Positions 45,637 to 58,984 of a stretch of 64,000 nucleotides of DNA are shown one piece after another. Source of the stretch: Cerioporus squamosus (Eukaryota; Basidiomycota; Agaricomycetes; Polyporales; Polyporaceae); contig JABYQS010000149.1 of the NCBI GenBank assembly GCA_022592435.1, positions 29,558-93,557 on the forward strand, in the 5' to 3' direction. The translations under genes were made by a program, and so were the position numbers. Below the pieces are notes generated by a model. It searched no databases, was not told where the DNA came from, and worked only from the letters and a program-made list of their open reading frames with translations. How positions within the stretch are numbered: position 1 is the stretch's first letter; each line of letters begins with the position of its first letter.

Positions 45637-48600
45637 TCACTCGAAGATATCAGTGGCGTAGCGACCTTCCATGATCTTGTCGAAGACAGCCACAGCACCG
45701 GCTTCGTCTGTAGACTTGTTTTCCTTGATGTAGTCAACGATGGCCTGCTTCACGCCTGCCGACATCTTCCTTGCGCCACAAACGTAGAACTGTGGAAGCG
45801 TCAGTAGCGAACTTTCATCGAACGTGACGAGGAAAGAACCTTTGAACCCTCCTCAAAGGCCTTGGCAACGAGCTCCTTGTCATGACGGATACGGCTGTCG
45901 GAGCTGATTCAGCAGAGGCTTCTCCCTCGAGTGGACTGTCACTCACTCTTGGATATAGCGGCAGTTCTCCGAATCTGCCGTAGAACGGGAGAAGGCCGGC
46001 CGGATGTCGACGATACCCAGCTCGCTCCATTCCTTGAGATCACTGTCGCCATACAGGAGATCTTCATTGGGCGAGCGGCACCCGAAGAACAACAAGCTCT
46101 TCGCGACCTTACGACCGGCAAGCTTTTGCATCGCCCGCTCCTGGAGGAAGCCACGCATTGGGGCGAGACCCGACCCAGCGCAAATCATGACTAGTGGCGT
46201 GGACAGATCGCTCGGCGGGTGAAAGGCGGCGTTCGAAGCACGCACGGAAAGCTGCACCTTGTCTCCGGGACGAAGACCAGCGAGGAAGGTGGACGCGACC
46301 CCAAGGTATGGTTCGGTCCGCCCGGAGAGCGCGGGAGCGTCTACAACGCTGAGAGTGAGCGAGACGCGAGCAGGGTTCCATAGTGGCGAGGACGAGATGG
46401 AGTACTGGCGGATACGCATGGAAGGGAGCATCTGCAAGAAGGTGGACAAGGACACCTCGATGTCTTTGTTTTCCTCGAGGATGTCGAGGACGCTGAGACG
46501 CTTGTTGAAGACCTTCTGAGCGTAGTTAGCCGATAGATCCTGGAGGGCTCGAGTCGAGGTGGAGGAGTTCTTGGCCGAGCGAAGAATGTCAAGGTCCCGA
46601 GTGGTCGCGGGTTGTTGCAACTCAACGTAACCACTGAGTAGATTGTAGATGGTGATCGGCTTCTTCGCCGGCAGCGACGTCGGACCCACGGAGTTGATTT
46701 CGATCTACGCGGTGTTCGCGGTGTCGAACGCCATCAGCTGCAATTCACAACTCAACGGCCCACAGTAGTAACTCACCTCTTGCTCAGCCGAGAGCCCGAG
46801 CCGCACGACGGCCCTACGAACCACCTGATCGGGATTGACAGGCAAGCTGTGAATTTATCAGTAACACGGCGAACGAGTCCCGAGGAAGAAGTCTCACATA
46901 GCCAGGTAGTCCCCAGTCCTGTAGGTCATGCCTTCCGGAAGATCAAACTCTATCGCGTCTGTTAGCACCACTCAGAGGGCCCGCTGACATCCACAATGAC
47001 TTACCGATATGGCGCTTGACGGGAGCTCCAGGAGCAGTCAAGACCTTGTTCTCTACCACAGTTCCAAGCGCAGTATCTTTCTGACGAAGGATCTCGGCAC
47101 GTTCCGTACCCGCAGAGACAGTCTTGACCTCGAGTCCGGCGGTGTCGGCTCTGGCAGTGGCGCCAAATTCCTGTATCAAAAGCGATGATTAGCCACTGTG
47201 GCTTTCCTCGAGCGCAAGGTACTTACTGATCCGAGCTTCTCCCAAACCGTCTTCTCCCATCTGTCAAACGACTCGAAGAACTCGGCAGCAGCAGCATCGC
47301 CCTCGCCAAGCTTCACAAGACGGGCTGCGCCGTGTTCGCCAAGGAGGCGGTCGATAAGCGTCGGGATGCGTTGATACGTATTGACCCAGTCTTTGTTCCC
47401 GCACCCGAAGACGGCGTATTTGATGCCAGTAAAGACGTCGTCTTTGACGTTCTCAAGCCACTCAACGAAGTGCTTTGCGTTGTCGGCAGGCTGGCCCTCG
47501 AAGGAGGCGGTGATGATCAAGACGGGGCCGTCCTTCGGCAGATGAGCCGGAGCCGAGTCCAAAGTACCAAGAGAGGCACGGAATCCTGCGCGATAGTGAA
47601 ATCCTGCTTTATATGCAATGAAGGCAACTCCTCACCATGAGAAGCAGCAGCCGAGGCCAGGCGCTGAGCAAACGCCTCCGAGCTGCCTGTGTTCGAGCCG
47701 TATAGCACATACAACGGGCACAGGTTCGCCGCATCGCTTGCCACCGTGGCATCGCCGCGGGCCTTCTCCTGGAGGTTGTTACCAGAAAGCAGCGTCGAGG
47801 AGGGGATCGCGAGCAGGCGAGACCTGTCCTTTCGCGGGAGGGCATGGATATAAAAGTTATGTGGCTTGATGGTGAGGGTCTGCTTGAGCTCAAGCTCGTA
47901 TGTCGGGTCGTGCATGACGAGGTCGAAGCGCTGCATTATAGTCACAAGTGCGATCTGTGCTTCCTGCCAGGCGAAGGGACGACCCTATGTGTCCAAGACA
48001 TCAGCGTTAGTGTGTACACTTCAGGGCTATACAGACTTACGATACATCCTCGCATACCGTACCCAAACGGCTGCCATGCGTTGGGCTGGATCGTATTTTA
48101 GGAAACATGACGTATCGAACGAGATGACAAAGGAAGGCTCACAGGCAGGGCCTTGAACTTGCCGTCCATCATGCGCTCCGGGCGGAATTTGTCCGCCTGC
48201 ACATCTTCAAGTTAGCCACCCCAACCGAACCACAAAAGCATGATCACATACATCGTTACCCCAGACTGCCGGGTCCCGCTGGGCCGTGTACACGTCGACT
48301 ATGATCGTGGCGCCCTCCTCGACCGCGTATTTACCCGCGAGGACGGTGTCCTCGACGGGCATGGCCGTCCGGATGGGTGCGGTAGGAGCTAGGCGCAGAC
48401 TCTCACGCATCACAGCTGGAGTAGTCACGGAGTTACAGCAGGATTAGGTCGATTCCATGCGAGAGACCTACCAAGTAAGTAAGGGAACTTGTTAACATCT
48501 TGAACGCCCATGGGGCGGTCCCCGAGCTTGGTGTCGACCTCCTCACGCAACTTGCGCATCGCCTCCGGGTTCTTCAAGAGGTAGTAGAGGGTGAACGTGA

Positions 48601-50002
48601 GCATGCCTGTGCAATTGAGTTAGTCCTTTCAAGAACCCGATTCCTGATTGTCCTGTCGTGACGAACCAGAAGTAGTCTCATGGCCTGCATCGATAGGTGT
48701 AAGTTGACAAGCATAGGCGGATGCGACATTGCGGCTCACCAGCGATCAGGAACGTCAGAAGCTACACAGTCAATGTCAGCGTGGCGATTACATTGGTGTG
48801 TCATTGAACCCACATTCTGCTTGATGTTCTCGTCCGAAAGCCCCAACCCCGTTTCCTTGTCACGGCCAGTCAGCATGACCTGGACAAGGTCGCTCTTAGC
48901 GGGCGGGTGAGCCCGATGGTCTTCCAGAACTGAGGGTGAAATAGAACTTCAGTCGGGCTTCGACACTAAGATGGTGAGCACTCACTATCACTGACCAACG
49001 CGCCCATGATGCGTTGGTCCTCTTCGTACTTGGCGTTTGTTCCGGTCATCATGGCCTGCACTAGGGATAGACGGTTGGCACGCCGGCCGCTCTCAATAAG
49101 AAAATCGGACATCGCAGTGGCAAAGGGGTGCGCTTCATCCTGGGTACATGGCAACATCAGTTCAGACAAACCCGCCAGAGAGAAGCACTTCGCCTTACCC
49201 GATAGAACGAGTTGAGGCTACATCCCACAAGTGCGTGTCAGAAGGAAGGATTGATTGTGAGTGTGCGAACAATGCATACCGATATGACATAGCGCACAGG
49301 CAGATAGCATCTAGGGTTAAGCGCGTGAAGTCTGCAGCAGGATCGAGCATTTCCCGCGCCCCGAAGCTAGAGCGGCGGCGCGTCAGAATGAGCTTGCGGA
49401 CGACAGAATAACAGATACGCACCGCTCCCACTTCAGGACCAGCTGGGAGACGAGATCGGTCATGTCGTCGAACATGTTGTAGACGTTTGCGGTTCCAAAG
49501 CAGGGCATGAGGATGCGGTCTGCGAAGCACGGTCAGAGCCAACTAGTGGATACTGGGTTCAGAGGACATACGAGCGATCCACCAGTTCTGCTCCTCTGGA
49601 ACGTGGGCCTAGGGGTGACGTGAGAGAGAGGCAAGCTCAAGGACGACAATGGGGCGTACCGTGAACAGACCGTCCCCGGTGGCGTTGCGGACCTGCTTCA
49701 AGCCTCCGCTGATCTTCTTTCTAAAGCGCTTCTCATCGGATACTTCGTTGACCAGATTGTAAGAGGAAGCGAATAGTCGCTTCTCGCCTAGGCGAACAGT
49801 CAAGAAATCAGTACGGACGGGCGATATGGCGGGCGACGGCGGATTAATGGGGAAAGGGAGGCTCACCGAAGATGGAAAGCTGGTATATCTCGCCGTACTG
49901 CTGGGCGAGCAGGTCGATAGACTTGAGAGGGAGATCCCTGTCGAGCGCAGTGACATGACCGATGAAGGGAATGGCAGGGGGGCTGGGTATGGGGGAGGTC
50001 AT
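45637..50002 (-). CDS. CYP505-type self-sufficient P450:NADPH reductase fusion
   Basis: I rebuilt 22 exons giving 1,057 residues with no internal stop. The P450 half (about 1-450) has the I helix LIAGHETTSG, K helix ESLR, and heme loop FGYGMRGCIGRPFAW with Cys403. The reductase half has the FMN loop YGSNTGSSEAFA (about 495-506), TASFEGQPADNA, the FAD motif RQYSISSSP, the NADPH motifs CAGSGLAPMRGF and FFGCRSP, and the C-terminal FYVCGARKMS. This is the layout of CYP505/P450foxy and bacterial P450-BM3, soluble subterminal fatty-acid hydroxylases using NADPH and O2 without a partner. There is no membrane anchor. Several exons are tiny (six codons LNSFYR; about six codons HETTSG). A TATA box lies 80 bp upstream. 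Confidence 0.95.
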
Positions 50003-51142
50003 CGAGGTTAGGTAGGTGGAGAGACAAGTGAGCAGTAGTTGAGATTGCTGGAGACTGTGGGGGCCATCTCAGTCGCAGCCCTTTTTATAAGGCATTCCCA
50101 CTGGTAAGATAGCGCTCCTTGCCAGGAACCCATCCTCTCGGATACTAGAGAAAGTTCGGCGGCAGGCGTCGCGGGCTTCTTGACTTTGCACGATGACCAG
50201 ATGACCAGCGCGTTCCTTCCGCGATGTGCACTAGGCTCTGGAAGCCTGTCTATCGATGTACGTGTCCACGTAACAATTCGCGATACCCTCACATTGTCGA
50301 TGTCAGTCTACGTGGTGACCGACGGGACAGGACCGGGTAAAGGGAGCACTTCATCCGGCTACACTTGCTACAGTAGCCGGTTGGAGACACGTTGCACGAC
50401 GCGTATTGGGAGAGCCGCACGCGAAAGCGAGATCTACGGAGGGTGGCACGGAGGCAGCATGAGACCGATGGTCGATGTTCAGCGAGAACAGTCAGCATAC
50501 CATCCTTTGTTTGTGAGGTCGCGTTGAGTCGGCTGCCATACTTCCTCACGCTCAGGCGCAGTACTGGAGTTTCTCACTGTTGGCTCGCCGGACATGGGTA
50601 AGAAAGCACGCTTGGAAAAGGTAGGCGAGTAGAAATATCGACTAACCTTGATCCCCAAGCCGGCACGGTGTCCGGAGCGCGGAGGCTGTGCTCGAGGCTC
50701 CCGATAACCTCGGCCCGCCACGACTTCATGCGGTTGTCATTGAAGGGTCCAAGTAGTATCTTCCGGGTTCCAGCTGCGAGGCCATCAGTTAGTATGAGAC
50801 AGTTCAGAGGGCTGAAATAGAGGCCCGACAGTCCCCGCCTTCACTGTCGCGAGAGCGAAACACTCTATTGTGCTGGGTTGAACCATCGACATCGGAATGA
50901 CGATGGGTTCAGGACCCTGAGGTCAAACAACGCACCACACGGCGACGAACGGCGAGGGTGAACGCGTCTTCTGTGGCGTAGCCGCGCTATAAAGAGCAGC
51001 AAGGTCATCTGAGTCTCCCCGAGAACGTTATGCGCCCAGACTGCATTCAGTTGGCGACTCCTGCTTCTATCCATCACAAGACGTTTGACAGAAAAGCAAA
51101 TGGTTACGTTGTCCCGCGATGTCTGCACAACGTACCTAATAT
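50003..51142. other. Spacer between P450 fusion and ALG11
   Basis: Contains the P450 promoter near 50003-50100. The rest shows only short ORFs with no recognisable motif. Confidence 0.5.
50082..50089 (-). promoter_or_regulatory. TATA box of the P450:reductase gene
   Basis: Minus-strand TATAAAAA lies 80-87 bp before the ATG at 50002. It is the strongest TATA match in that region. Confidence 0.65.
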
Positions 51143-52966
51143 CTACAACCACCTCCTCCACCCGCTCTCGTCCCACGCCTTTTCGAACTCCTCGGCAGAG
51201 AACTTCTGCACCGCCCACGTTCTTGCCCGCTTCCGCATGGCGATATCGTCTTCAGGTGATAGGTTTAGGACGGTGTGGAACGCTTCTGCGAATGTTTCCG
51301 GGGACGTCGCGTGGTACCCCGTAGGCTCCCCATCCAGGGGCACAACAATGTCGAGGAGCGGCCCGCCGGACGCGTGCGCGACTGGTATAACCCCTGCCGC
51401 CTGAGAGCGTGAAGGTGAGCAAGACGCATATCGAAGGTCAGGTACGATGCTCACCATGAACTCGACTACGTTGATGCCGAAGTGCTCGTCGACCATCGTG
51501 CTCAGACCAATGCTCGCCCTCGACAGCCAGTTAAGTACCTGAGGATACGATGCGTTCACGACGAACTCTGTCTGGTCCTACGCGCGACGAGCATGAACGA
51601 TGGAGCCGTGTGGTGGTGAGAACAGTGGCATACCTTGATGTTGAGCTCTTTTGCTAACTCGCGCAGCTCCTCCACCCGCGTCGCATCACCGACGTTTCGG
51701 CTCCCGCCGACCAGAACGAGTTTGACCGAGGATGGCCCCTGGCCACGATACTCTGGGTGTGCCTCCAGCAGCTTGTGGAACGAGCGCAGCTGTGCCGCAT
51801 GATCTTTCTCTGGTCTGAACTGGGCGATGCTCAGGATGACTCGCTCGCGACCTTCGAGCGGGAACACTGCCATCTGCCGAGTGTCACAGGATGGATACAC
51901 GATCTGCGCTGCAACTGGACAATCCGAGTGCTTTCGGGACAACAACTCGAGCAGGACTAGGGGAGGAAGGAGATGGATCGCGTCAAGAAGAGGGTCAGTG
52001 TGCTGCAAGATGGAGTCGATGTGGTTCTTGGTCCAGGAGGAGTTGACCATGATGAAGCGAGCTTGGCGGAGGGAGTAGGCGTAGTAGTACATGAATAGGC
52101 GGTAATATCTGGAGAAGAACCATGTTCGTCACGAGTGGTCATCATGCCAGCGATGGTCGCGCGACGTACAAGAGTTTACCGGTGCTGAGGACAGAAGAAG
52201 AGGAGATGGCTGCAGAGTTGGTGACTCCCGCAGTACGAGACTTGACGCGGGACAGCATCGTTGTGCTGATTGTCGGGTAGTGGACATATGCGCCCACTGG
52301 AATGTTGCCCAGCAGAGAGACAATGGGGAAGGTGAAAGCGTAACCCATGGTGTCTACGCGCATATATCAGCATCGCGGAGAATGCTGGAGGGAGATTACG
52401 CGCATATAACCAGCAGCACGCAACTCACCGACGAATAGGTCCGGGACGAGGTACGCCATGGCCTCCCATGCAAGATACATGGAGCCAATACTCTGTCCCA
52501 GGAGAGTGAACCTCGGCCATGTCGAGTCCTCCACCAGATAGCGCGACTTGAGGAACACGAAATGGAGGGTCTTCGGAGAGAGCTCGATGTCGAATCGAGC
52601 CTTGACCTTCTCGATGATCTTCTCCTTGGTAGTATCTGTGTCTCCGCTGTACACAACCGAGACGATGTCTGGCTCCTTGCGTTGGATGGCGGAAATAGCT
52701 GCCCAAAGGACACGCTCGCCTCCTCCCCCTGCATTACTTCACCCCACTGCATGAGATGAGAGGCAAGGCCGCCGCAGAGCTTGGCGACGAGCTCACCAAT
52801 ATGGGTGGAAGAACCCAACTACCCTCTTCGTCTCCGCATGCTCCAGACCGAGCTCAGAGAGCAACTTCGAGCGTTGAGTAGCATTGCGACGACGTAGACC
52901 CAGTATTTGGCCGATTGCGGCAGCAGCTACCACCGCGAAGATGAAGGCCACAATTCCTAGAATCAT
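51143..52966 (-). CDS. ALG11: GDP-mannose:Man3GlcNAc2-PP-dolichol alpha-1,2-mannosyltransferase
   Basis: Six exons (52797-52966, 52429-52736, 52170-52353, 51634-52108, 51455-51577, 51143-51400) give 505 residues. The N-terminal membrane anchor ([19 protein letters not shown]) is followed by [31 protein letters not shown] and [10 protein letters not shown], then [25 protein letters not shown] and [11 protein letters not shown]. The GT4 donor-binding part has [27 protein letters not shown] and [13 protein letters not shown]11 adds the fourth and fifth mannoses to the dolichol-linked core on the cytosolic ER face. The EX7E-type region (EHFGINVVE) is intact. It starts at the ATG 52966; an in-frame TTG upstream is not used. 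Head-to-head with the gene at 53213. Confidence 0.95.
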
Positions 52967-53009
52967 CTCCAGCAGTCGAACGACAGTAGACAACGCAGAG
53001 AGAGCAACA

Positions 53010-53033
53010 GACGACGACGACGACGACGACGAC
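53010..53033 (+). repeat. (GAC)8 microsatellite
   Basis: Eight perfect GAC units lie in the 246-bp region between the divergent ALG11 and 53213 start codons, probably in 5' UTR or promoter. Confidence 0.9.
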
Positions 53034-53212
53034 GAGGAGCAAGACGTGCTGGACGCCGTTCAGCCACCGGAGCAAGGAAGCGCCCGTAGCGGCATCATCG
53101 AGCTCGCCGTTCGCAGGCCTGTTCTCGCCGTCTCCATCGCTTTCTTCTCCGTTCTCCACGACCTTGGGACACCCTCCTTTCACCTTCTCTCTGACGGCCA
53201 GCATCGACCGGC

Positions 53213-54656
53213 ATGGACTACGACCGCAAGTCGACCGTTTCATCGTTCTACGGCGGACGCCGTTCAGGCGACGCCCTCAACACGGACTTCAACCTCCCAC
53301 CGGGCGCAGCACGTCCTCGAGTGGACTCGACATCGTCCTTCTATGCTGCCGGCGCAGGCAACCGCTACTCACGCGCGGATGCATTTGACACATCGACCGC
53401 GGGCTACAATCAGGGGTCGTACGTCGCCGCAGGGCGCACGGAGCCGGTGAAGGGTGGTGGGGATGAGGAGGCTGCATGGGATGTGTACGCGGACTTCAAC
53501 AATGCGGGGCCGCGGTACTCGACAGCGTTCGGGATGGGAGATAATGGGTCAGTCTGATCATTCGCCCCTGAGGGTTATATGTGATTGTGCTCATGCTGCA
53601 GAAGCTATCGTCAAGTGCCTTCGCCAACACCGTACAGTCCCGGGAGTGCTGGGTGAGTATATGCGGCGATATGACCGCAGAAGATGTCTCTGAAGCTGCA
53701 TTGATTCAGGTTCGCCAAAGGCTCAGCAGCTTCTGTAGCTGGCGAGCAGGCACCGGGCGGGAACGTGGAGATGGTCACCGTTCCAGCACTGGGACCCGAG
53801 TGGAAGGCGGAAGAGCTGCGTGGTATGTCGAAGAAGGCTAAGAGGGAAGACAAGATTGAAAACCTGGCGACAAAGTGGAAGAATTGGAGACGAGGAGAGA
53901 CCGGTCTCTGTGGCAGCTACTTCACGCGCAGGTTTACTGCGTGGTTTGTCTTCGGGCTATGTGCCGCGTACGTCTGTTCCTCCCGGCTGATGCTCCTACT
54001 TTCTGACTTTGCTGTAGCATCGCCCTTATTCTTGCGTTCACTGTCCCCCGAGTGCCTTCATTCAACATCAACCAGGCCGAACCTCTCTCTCCCGCCACAA
54101 ACCCTTTCAATAAGACCATTCCTACGGAGTTCAGCAGGTCACCAGCCAACTTCTCATTCCCCGGAATGATGAAGCTTCAGGCCGATACTGGCTCAAACTT
54201 CTTGCCTCTTACGTTTAAGAATATTCATGGAACCGTGTTCGACCTAAACACGCAGCGGCCTGTCGCGACTGGGGATACTGGCCATCTCACGGTCCCTGCG
54301 CACTCGCTCCCAATCATCAACCTCAACCTGAACTTCACATACTCCGCGGTCAACGACTCTGACGCTACTTGTATGTCTCTTCACCTTCCCCGTCGTCAAG
54401 ACTGACATCCGGGCGCAGGGAACAACTGGTACAGCGCCTGCCGGAACAAGGCTATCTACACCGACAACAAGCGACCAGGTGCGTAACCGCCTCGTCTCAT
54501 TACTTGTCGCGTCACTCAGTACCTCCATTCTCCGCAGCCGTGCAGTTCCGCCTGGTGCTCGACATGGACATTTCCGGTCTTATCGGCACCAAGAGCGCAT
54601 CAACACAGGTCAACGACGGCGCATGTCCCATCGAGCTCCCACTCAACTCCGTTTAA
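53213..54656 (+). CDS. Single-pass membrane protein with large lumenal/extracellular domain
   Basis: Six exons (53213-53547, 53602-53652, 53710-53967, 54018-54370, 54419-54478, 54538-54656) give 391 residues. The first about 200 residues are hydrophilic: MDYDRKSTVSSFYGGRRS, Ser/Gly/Tyr-rich, then Lys-rich KKAKREDKIENLATKWKNWR. One helix around residues 202-224 (FTAWFVFGLCAAIALILAF) follows. A beta-rich domain of about 165 residues comes next, with FSFPGMMKLQADTGSNFLPL, NLNLNFTYSAVNDSDAT, FRLVLDMDISGL and several N-glycosylation sequons. This is type II topology (N in). The domain resembles LEA2-like barrels, but I do not assign it. It shares a 246-bp promoter with ALG11. Confidence 0.85.
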
Positions 54657-55000
54657 GGACTGCCCGACCGGGGTTATGCTGTTTTTCCTCGCTCTCGTAC
54701 TTACTTTCATTTGGATCTTTATTCTCTCCTCTTCGTGATAATCGGACTGCGCTCAGAAGGACATCGACTCGCGTTATACTCGTCACATCTGCATGCATCT
54801 CACATACTTGTTTTCTTGCTAGTAGCGTATGCCATCGTATTCTGGACACTTAGTAACCATTGTCATGCGCAAGTTCAGCAGCGGTAAGCGGGACCGTGAG
54901 CCTAGAGGAGGCTGACCGGACTCAATTGTAATCCTTGACCTTCCCTCCCCTTGATCGCTTTTACCGCAGAGGCTGACACTTCCCCCTTCCTCAGACTACC
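54657..55000. other. Spacer
   Basis: Between two plus-strand genes; would hold a terminator and the promoter of the tetraspanin-like gene. No distinctive motif seen. Confidence 0.5.
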
Positions 55001-56799
55001 ATGACCCGCCGGGTCCCTTCAACGTCCACAGCCGTCCCAGGGAGTCCCAGCCGGTCGACGATCCGCCACCGCTCCGGTGCCTTCAGCCCACGGCCCAACG
55101 CAGATGGCTCGGTTTCCAGTTTTGGTCTCAGACGACGCGTCTCCCCGAGCGAACATAGTGAACGCACCGACCGCACGATCACAGTCCAGGTCGAGGACAC
55201 GGATGATGCAGACTGCACGCAGCCAACAGTCGTGCTCATCCGCAGGTCGCGGGTCTCGGCGCGCACAAGGGGGCGGTTCAAGCCGCTTCCTGGGCTGCCA
55301 TTTCAAGGTCGGCAGGATGCGCACACTGGGGATCTGCGCGCAGGGCTGTCGCATCTTCTCGACAGTCCCGGGGCTGTCGAGTTTTGGGATTTCCATCCTT
55401 CCTCCGCTCACAGTACTGGCGACGACGGACCTCGTGCGGCTCGCCCTCTGCAGCCTGAGCGCGGCACCTCCGAAGAATCCGAGCATTCGAGGCTGCCTAC
55501 GCCGAACTACCCCACAGAAGGGCCGGGAGTCCTCGCAGATGCCGGCAGAAGCCTGAGCTACTTCTCGCGCATGCCCTCCTGGCGCTCGCGTCCCCAAGCT
55601 GCGCCCCGTACCGAGTCCGAGACGTCTACCTACTCGTACATGTCCGAGGAGAGCACAATTGTCTCCCACTCGCATGCTAGCAATCGCGCGCACTCTGAGG
55701 CGGGTGCAGCAGCGCGCGCGAGGGTCCCGACAGCGATCAAGGACAAACGCCCGCTTCTGGCCTCCAAGTTCAGCACCGCGGACAAGTTCACGCAGAAGTT
55801 CCCGCGTCCGCGGGCGATGCGAGGTCTGTCGATGTCGGACGTGCGCGCGCCATCAATTCTGGAGGAAGGCGAGGGCATCGTCATCGAGCGCGTCGACCGG
55901 TGGACGTTGCACAAGTGGTCACTCGTTGTGTCCGTGTGCACGGTCTTCGTGTACGGTACAGCGGGGCTCGTCTGCGCCGTCTTGACGTTCTTCCGAGGTG
56001 CGCTGACGCCTCTGTGCTATTACTTCCCCGCATCCATCATTTAGACTGACAATGTCTCTCCGCAGCGTGGCCAGGTGCGGACGTGATGTACGTCGCCGAC
56101 TTCGACCTGCTCGTCCTCCTCACGCTCGCATCCTCGATCCTCCTCCTCACCGCGCTCGTCGGGCTCAGCGGCACCATCCTCAACTCTCGCCCCCTCCTCG
56201 CTATCTACGCCCTGCTACTCTGGCCCGCCTTCTTTTCTCTACTGGCGCTCGGCTACCCCTCGTACAAACGGTACTCCTTCGCCCTCGACCGCAAGCTCTC
56301 GCGCGCCTGGAGCGAGTGGTACACGCCCCTCGGCCGCCTCGCGATCCAGGACGCCCTCGCATGCTGCGGCTTCGCCAACGCACTGCACGAGGCCGTCCCG
56401 AGCATGCGCTGCTACCCGCGCACGCCCCTCCCGGGATGTAAAGGCCCGCTGTTGCGCTTCGAGAGGGGGAACCTCGCGACGGTGTGGAGCACGGTGTTCT
56501 CGCTCGTCCCGCTGCACATCGTCAACCTGTTCGTGGCGCTGCTGTGTGCGAACCATGTTACGAGGACGTTCGGGAAGGGCATCATGCCGAAGAGGTATCG
56601 GCTCAACGCGGACGATGTGCGTGCGGACGCGGAGGTGCTTATGAAGGCGGTGGGTGGGCTAAGGCCCGTTGCGCGGCCGGGGTTCGCGAGGGCCTCGTCG
56701 AGCGCGGCCTTCCGAGAGGACAAGTACGACGACAGGGACAGGTGGGAAGCACGGTCGAAGGCGAGGTCAAGCGCAAGTTCGCGGGCACGCAGACGATGA
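55001..56799 (+). CDS. Tetraspanin-like membrane protein with long cytoplasmic N-terminus
   Basis: Two exons (55001-55997, 56066-56799; intron 55998-56065) give 576 residues. The first about 300 residues are a basic, Ser/Arg/Pro-rich region. Four hydrophobic helices follow: WSLVVSVCTVFVYGTAGLVC; LLVLLTLASSILLLTALVG; LLAIYALLLWPAFFSLLALG; and FSLVPLHIVNLFVALL. The large loop between helices 3 and 4 has the tetraspanin signature CCG (residues 432-434, ALACCGF) plus two further Cys (MRCYPR, PGCKG), as in short fungal loops. Tetraspanins organise plasma-membrane complexes. The unusually long N-terminal extension matches the Tsp2-like group of basidiomycetes (inference). The C-terminus is basic. 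It converges on thioredoxin reductase 164 bp away. Confidence 0.85.
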
Positions 56800-56963
56800 G
56801 GGATCGGGTGAAAGAACGGCTACGCGCTGAATCCGCGCGCGATATATACAATCTAATGGCACAGATCACCCTATAAACTACTTGTCTCTATATTGATGAG
56901 CATCGATCCAGCAAAGCGAATGGCGAGCACGAGAGCACGAGCACGACGATGTCGGCAGATAAC

Positions 56964-58184
<1,221 letters not shown>

Positions 58185-58984
58185 TTTGAACGTCGGGGAA
58201 TGGGTAGAGAACTTGGCGGAGGCAGCGAGGGGAAGAGCTCTGTGAAGAGCGCGAAAGGGGAGACTGGATGGCCTCAGCTTGACGAAGAGTGCGAAACTTA
58301 TAGCCCGCGCACCGTCGCGGTCACGACGCAAGCCTTGCAGACTTAACTAAGCTTCAATCACTCGATCACGTGACACTACTTACTACACTACTTACGCTGA
58401 TAAAGAAAAGGCATTCTATTCGCGAGCAAGCTGGACAGCGCTGCCAAACTGCCTGCACATGCTCGACAGCGGTTTGACAACCACTCACGGCGGGGATGTT
58501 TGCGGCCGCTGACAGAGACCTTAGCTGCATCACCAGCAATTCCAAAACAACAGGGGGCGATGTTGGCGTGCTACGACAGGCTGCCACACGCAATCGGAGG
58601 GTGTTCGATGCGAACTCTATCTCCGTCCTTCAATCCGTGGCCAATCGGAGTCCGTCTCCAGTTGTTCCATGCGAAGAAGCCTGTACTGTGAACGACAAGA
58701 AAACTTACCGTGCCTTGGACACACCGGGCGATGAAGGAGCCGACCTTCAGTGGACGCGGTAGCACGGACCCTCCCTCTGCCTAGACCGTCCAGAGAGTGA
58801 CTTGCAATACATTCCGTCTGGACTAGGCCATCGTCACAGTACACAGAGGGCGAGCATCCACTCTGCGTGGATGATACATTGGGGTGCACGGGCCCCTCTA
58901 GTCCAGTAACCCTGCTCAATCTACATGACTGCGCAGAGTTAGCTTATCATTCGGACATGCACGGACAAAGAAGACCCACTCTGC
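58185..58984. other. Spacer upstream of thioredoxin reductase
   Basis: Holds the thioredoxin reductase promoter and the downstream region of the next minus-strand gene. No gene recognised in 58330-58984. Confidence 0.5.
58297..58302 (-). promoter_or_regulatory. TATA element of thioredoxin reductase
   Basis: Minus-strand CTATAAGT lies about 113 bp before the ATG at 58184. A pyrimidine-rich leader (CCAGTCTCCCCTTTCGC) follows, as expected for a 5' UTR. Confidence 0.5.

Noticed and set aside
45610..45640. B-box-like GGTTCGATCC downstream of the P450 fusion gene as a tRNA
   Set aside because: No A box or paired stems upstream at the right distance; it lies in the 3' flank of the P450 gene.
54479..54853. 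ORF of 124 codons overlapping the last exon of the 53213 gene
   Set aside because: It is out of frame with a well-supported spliced exon and shows no motif.
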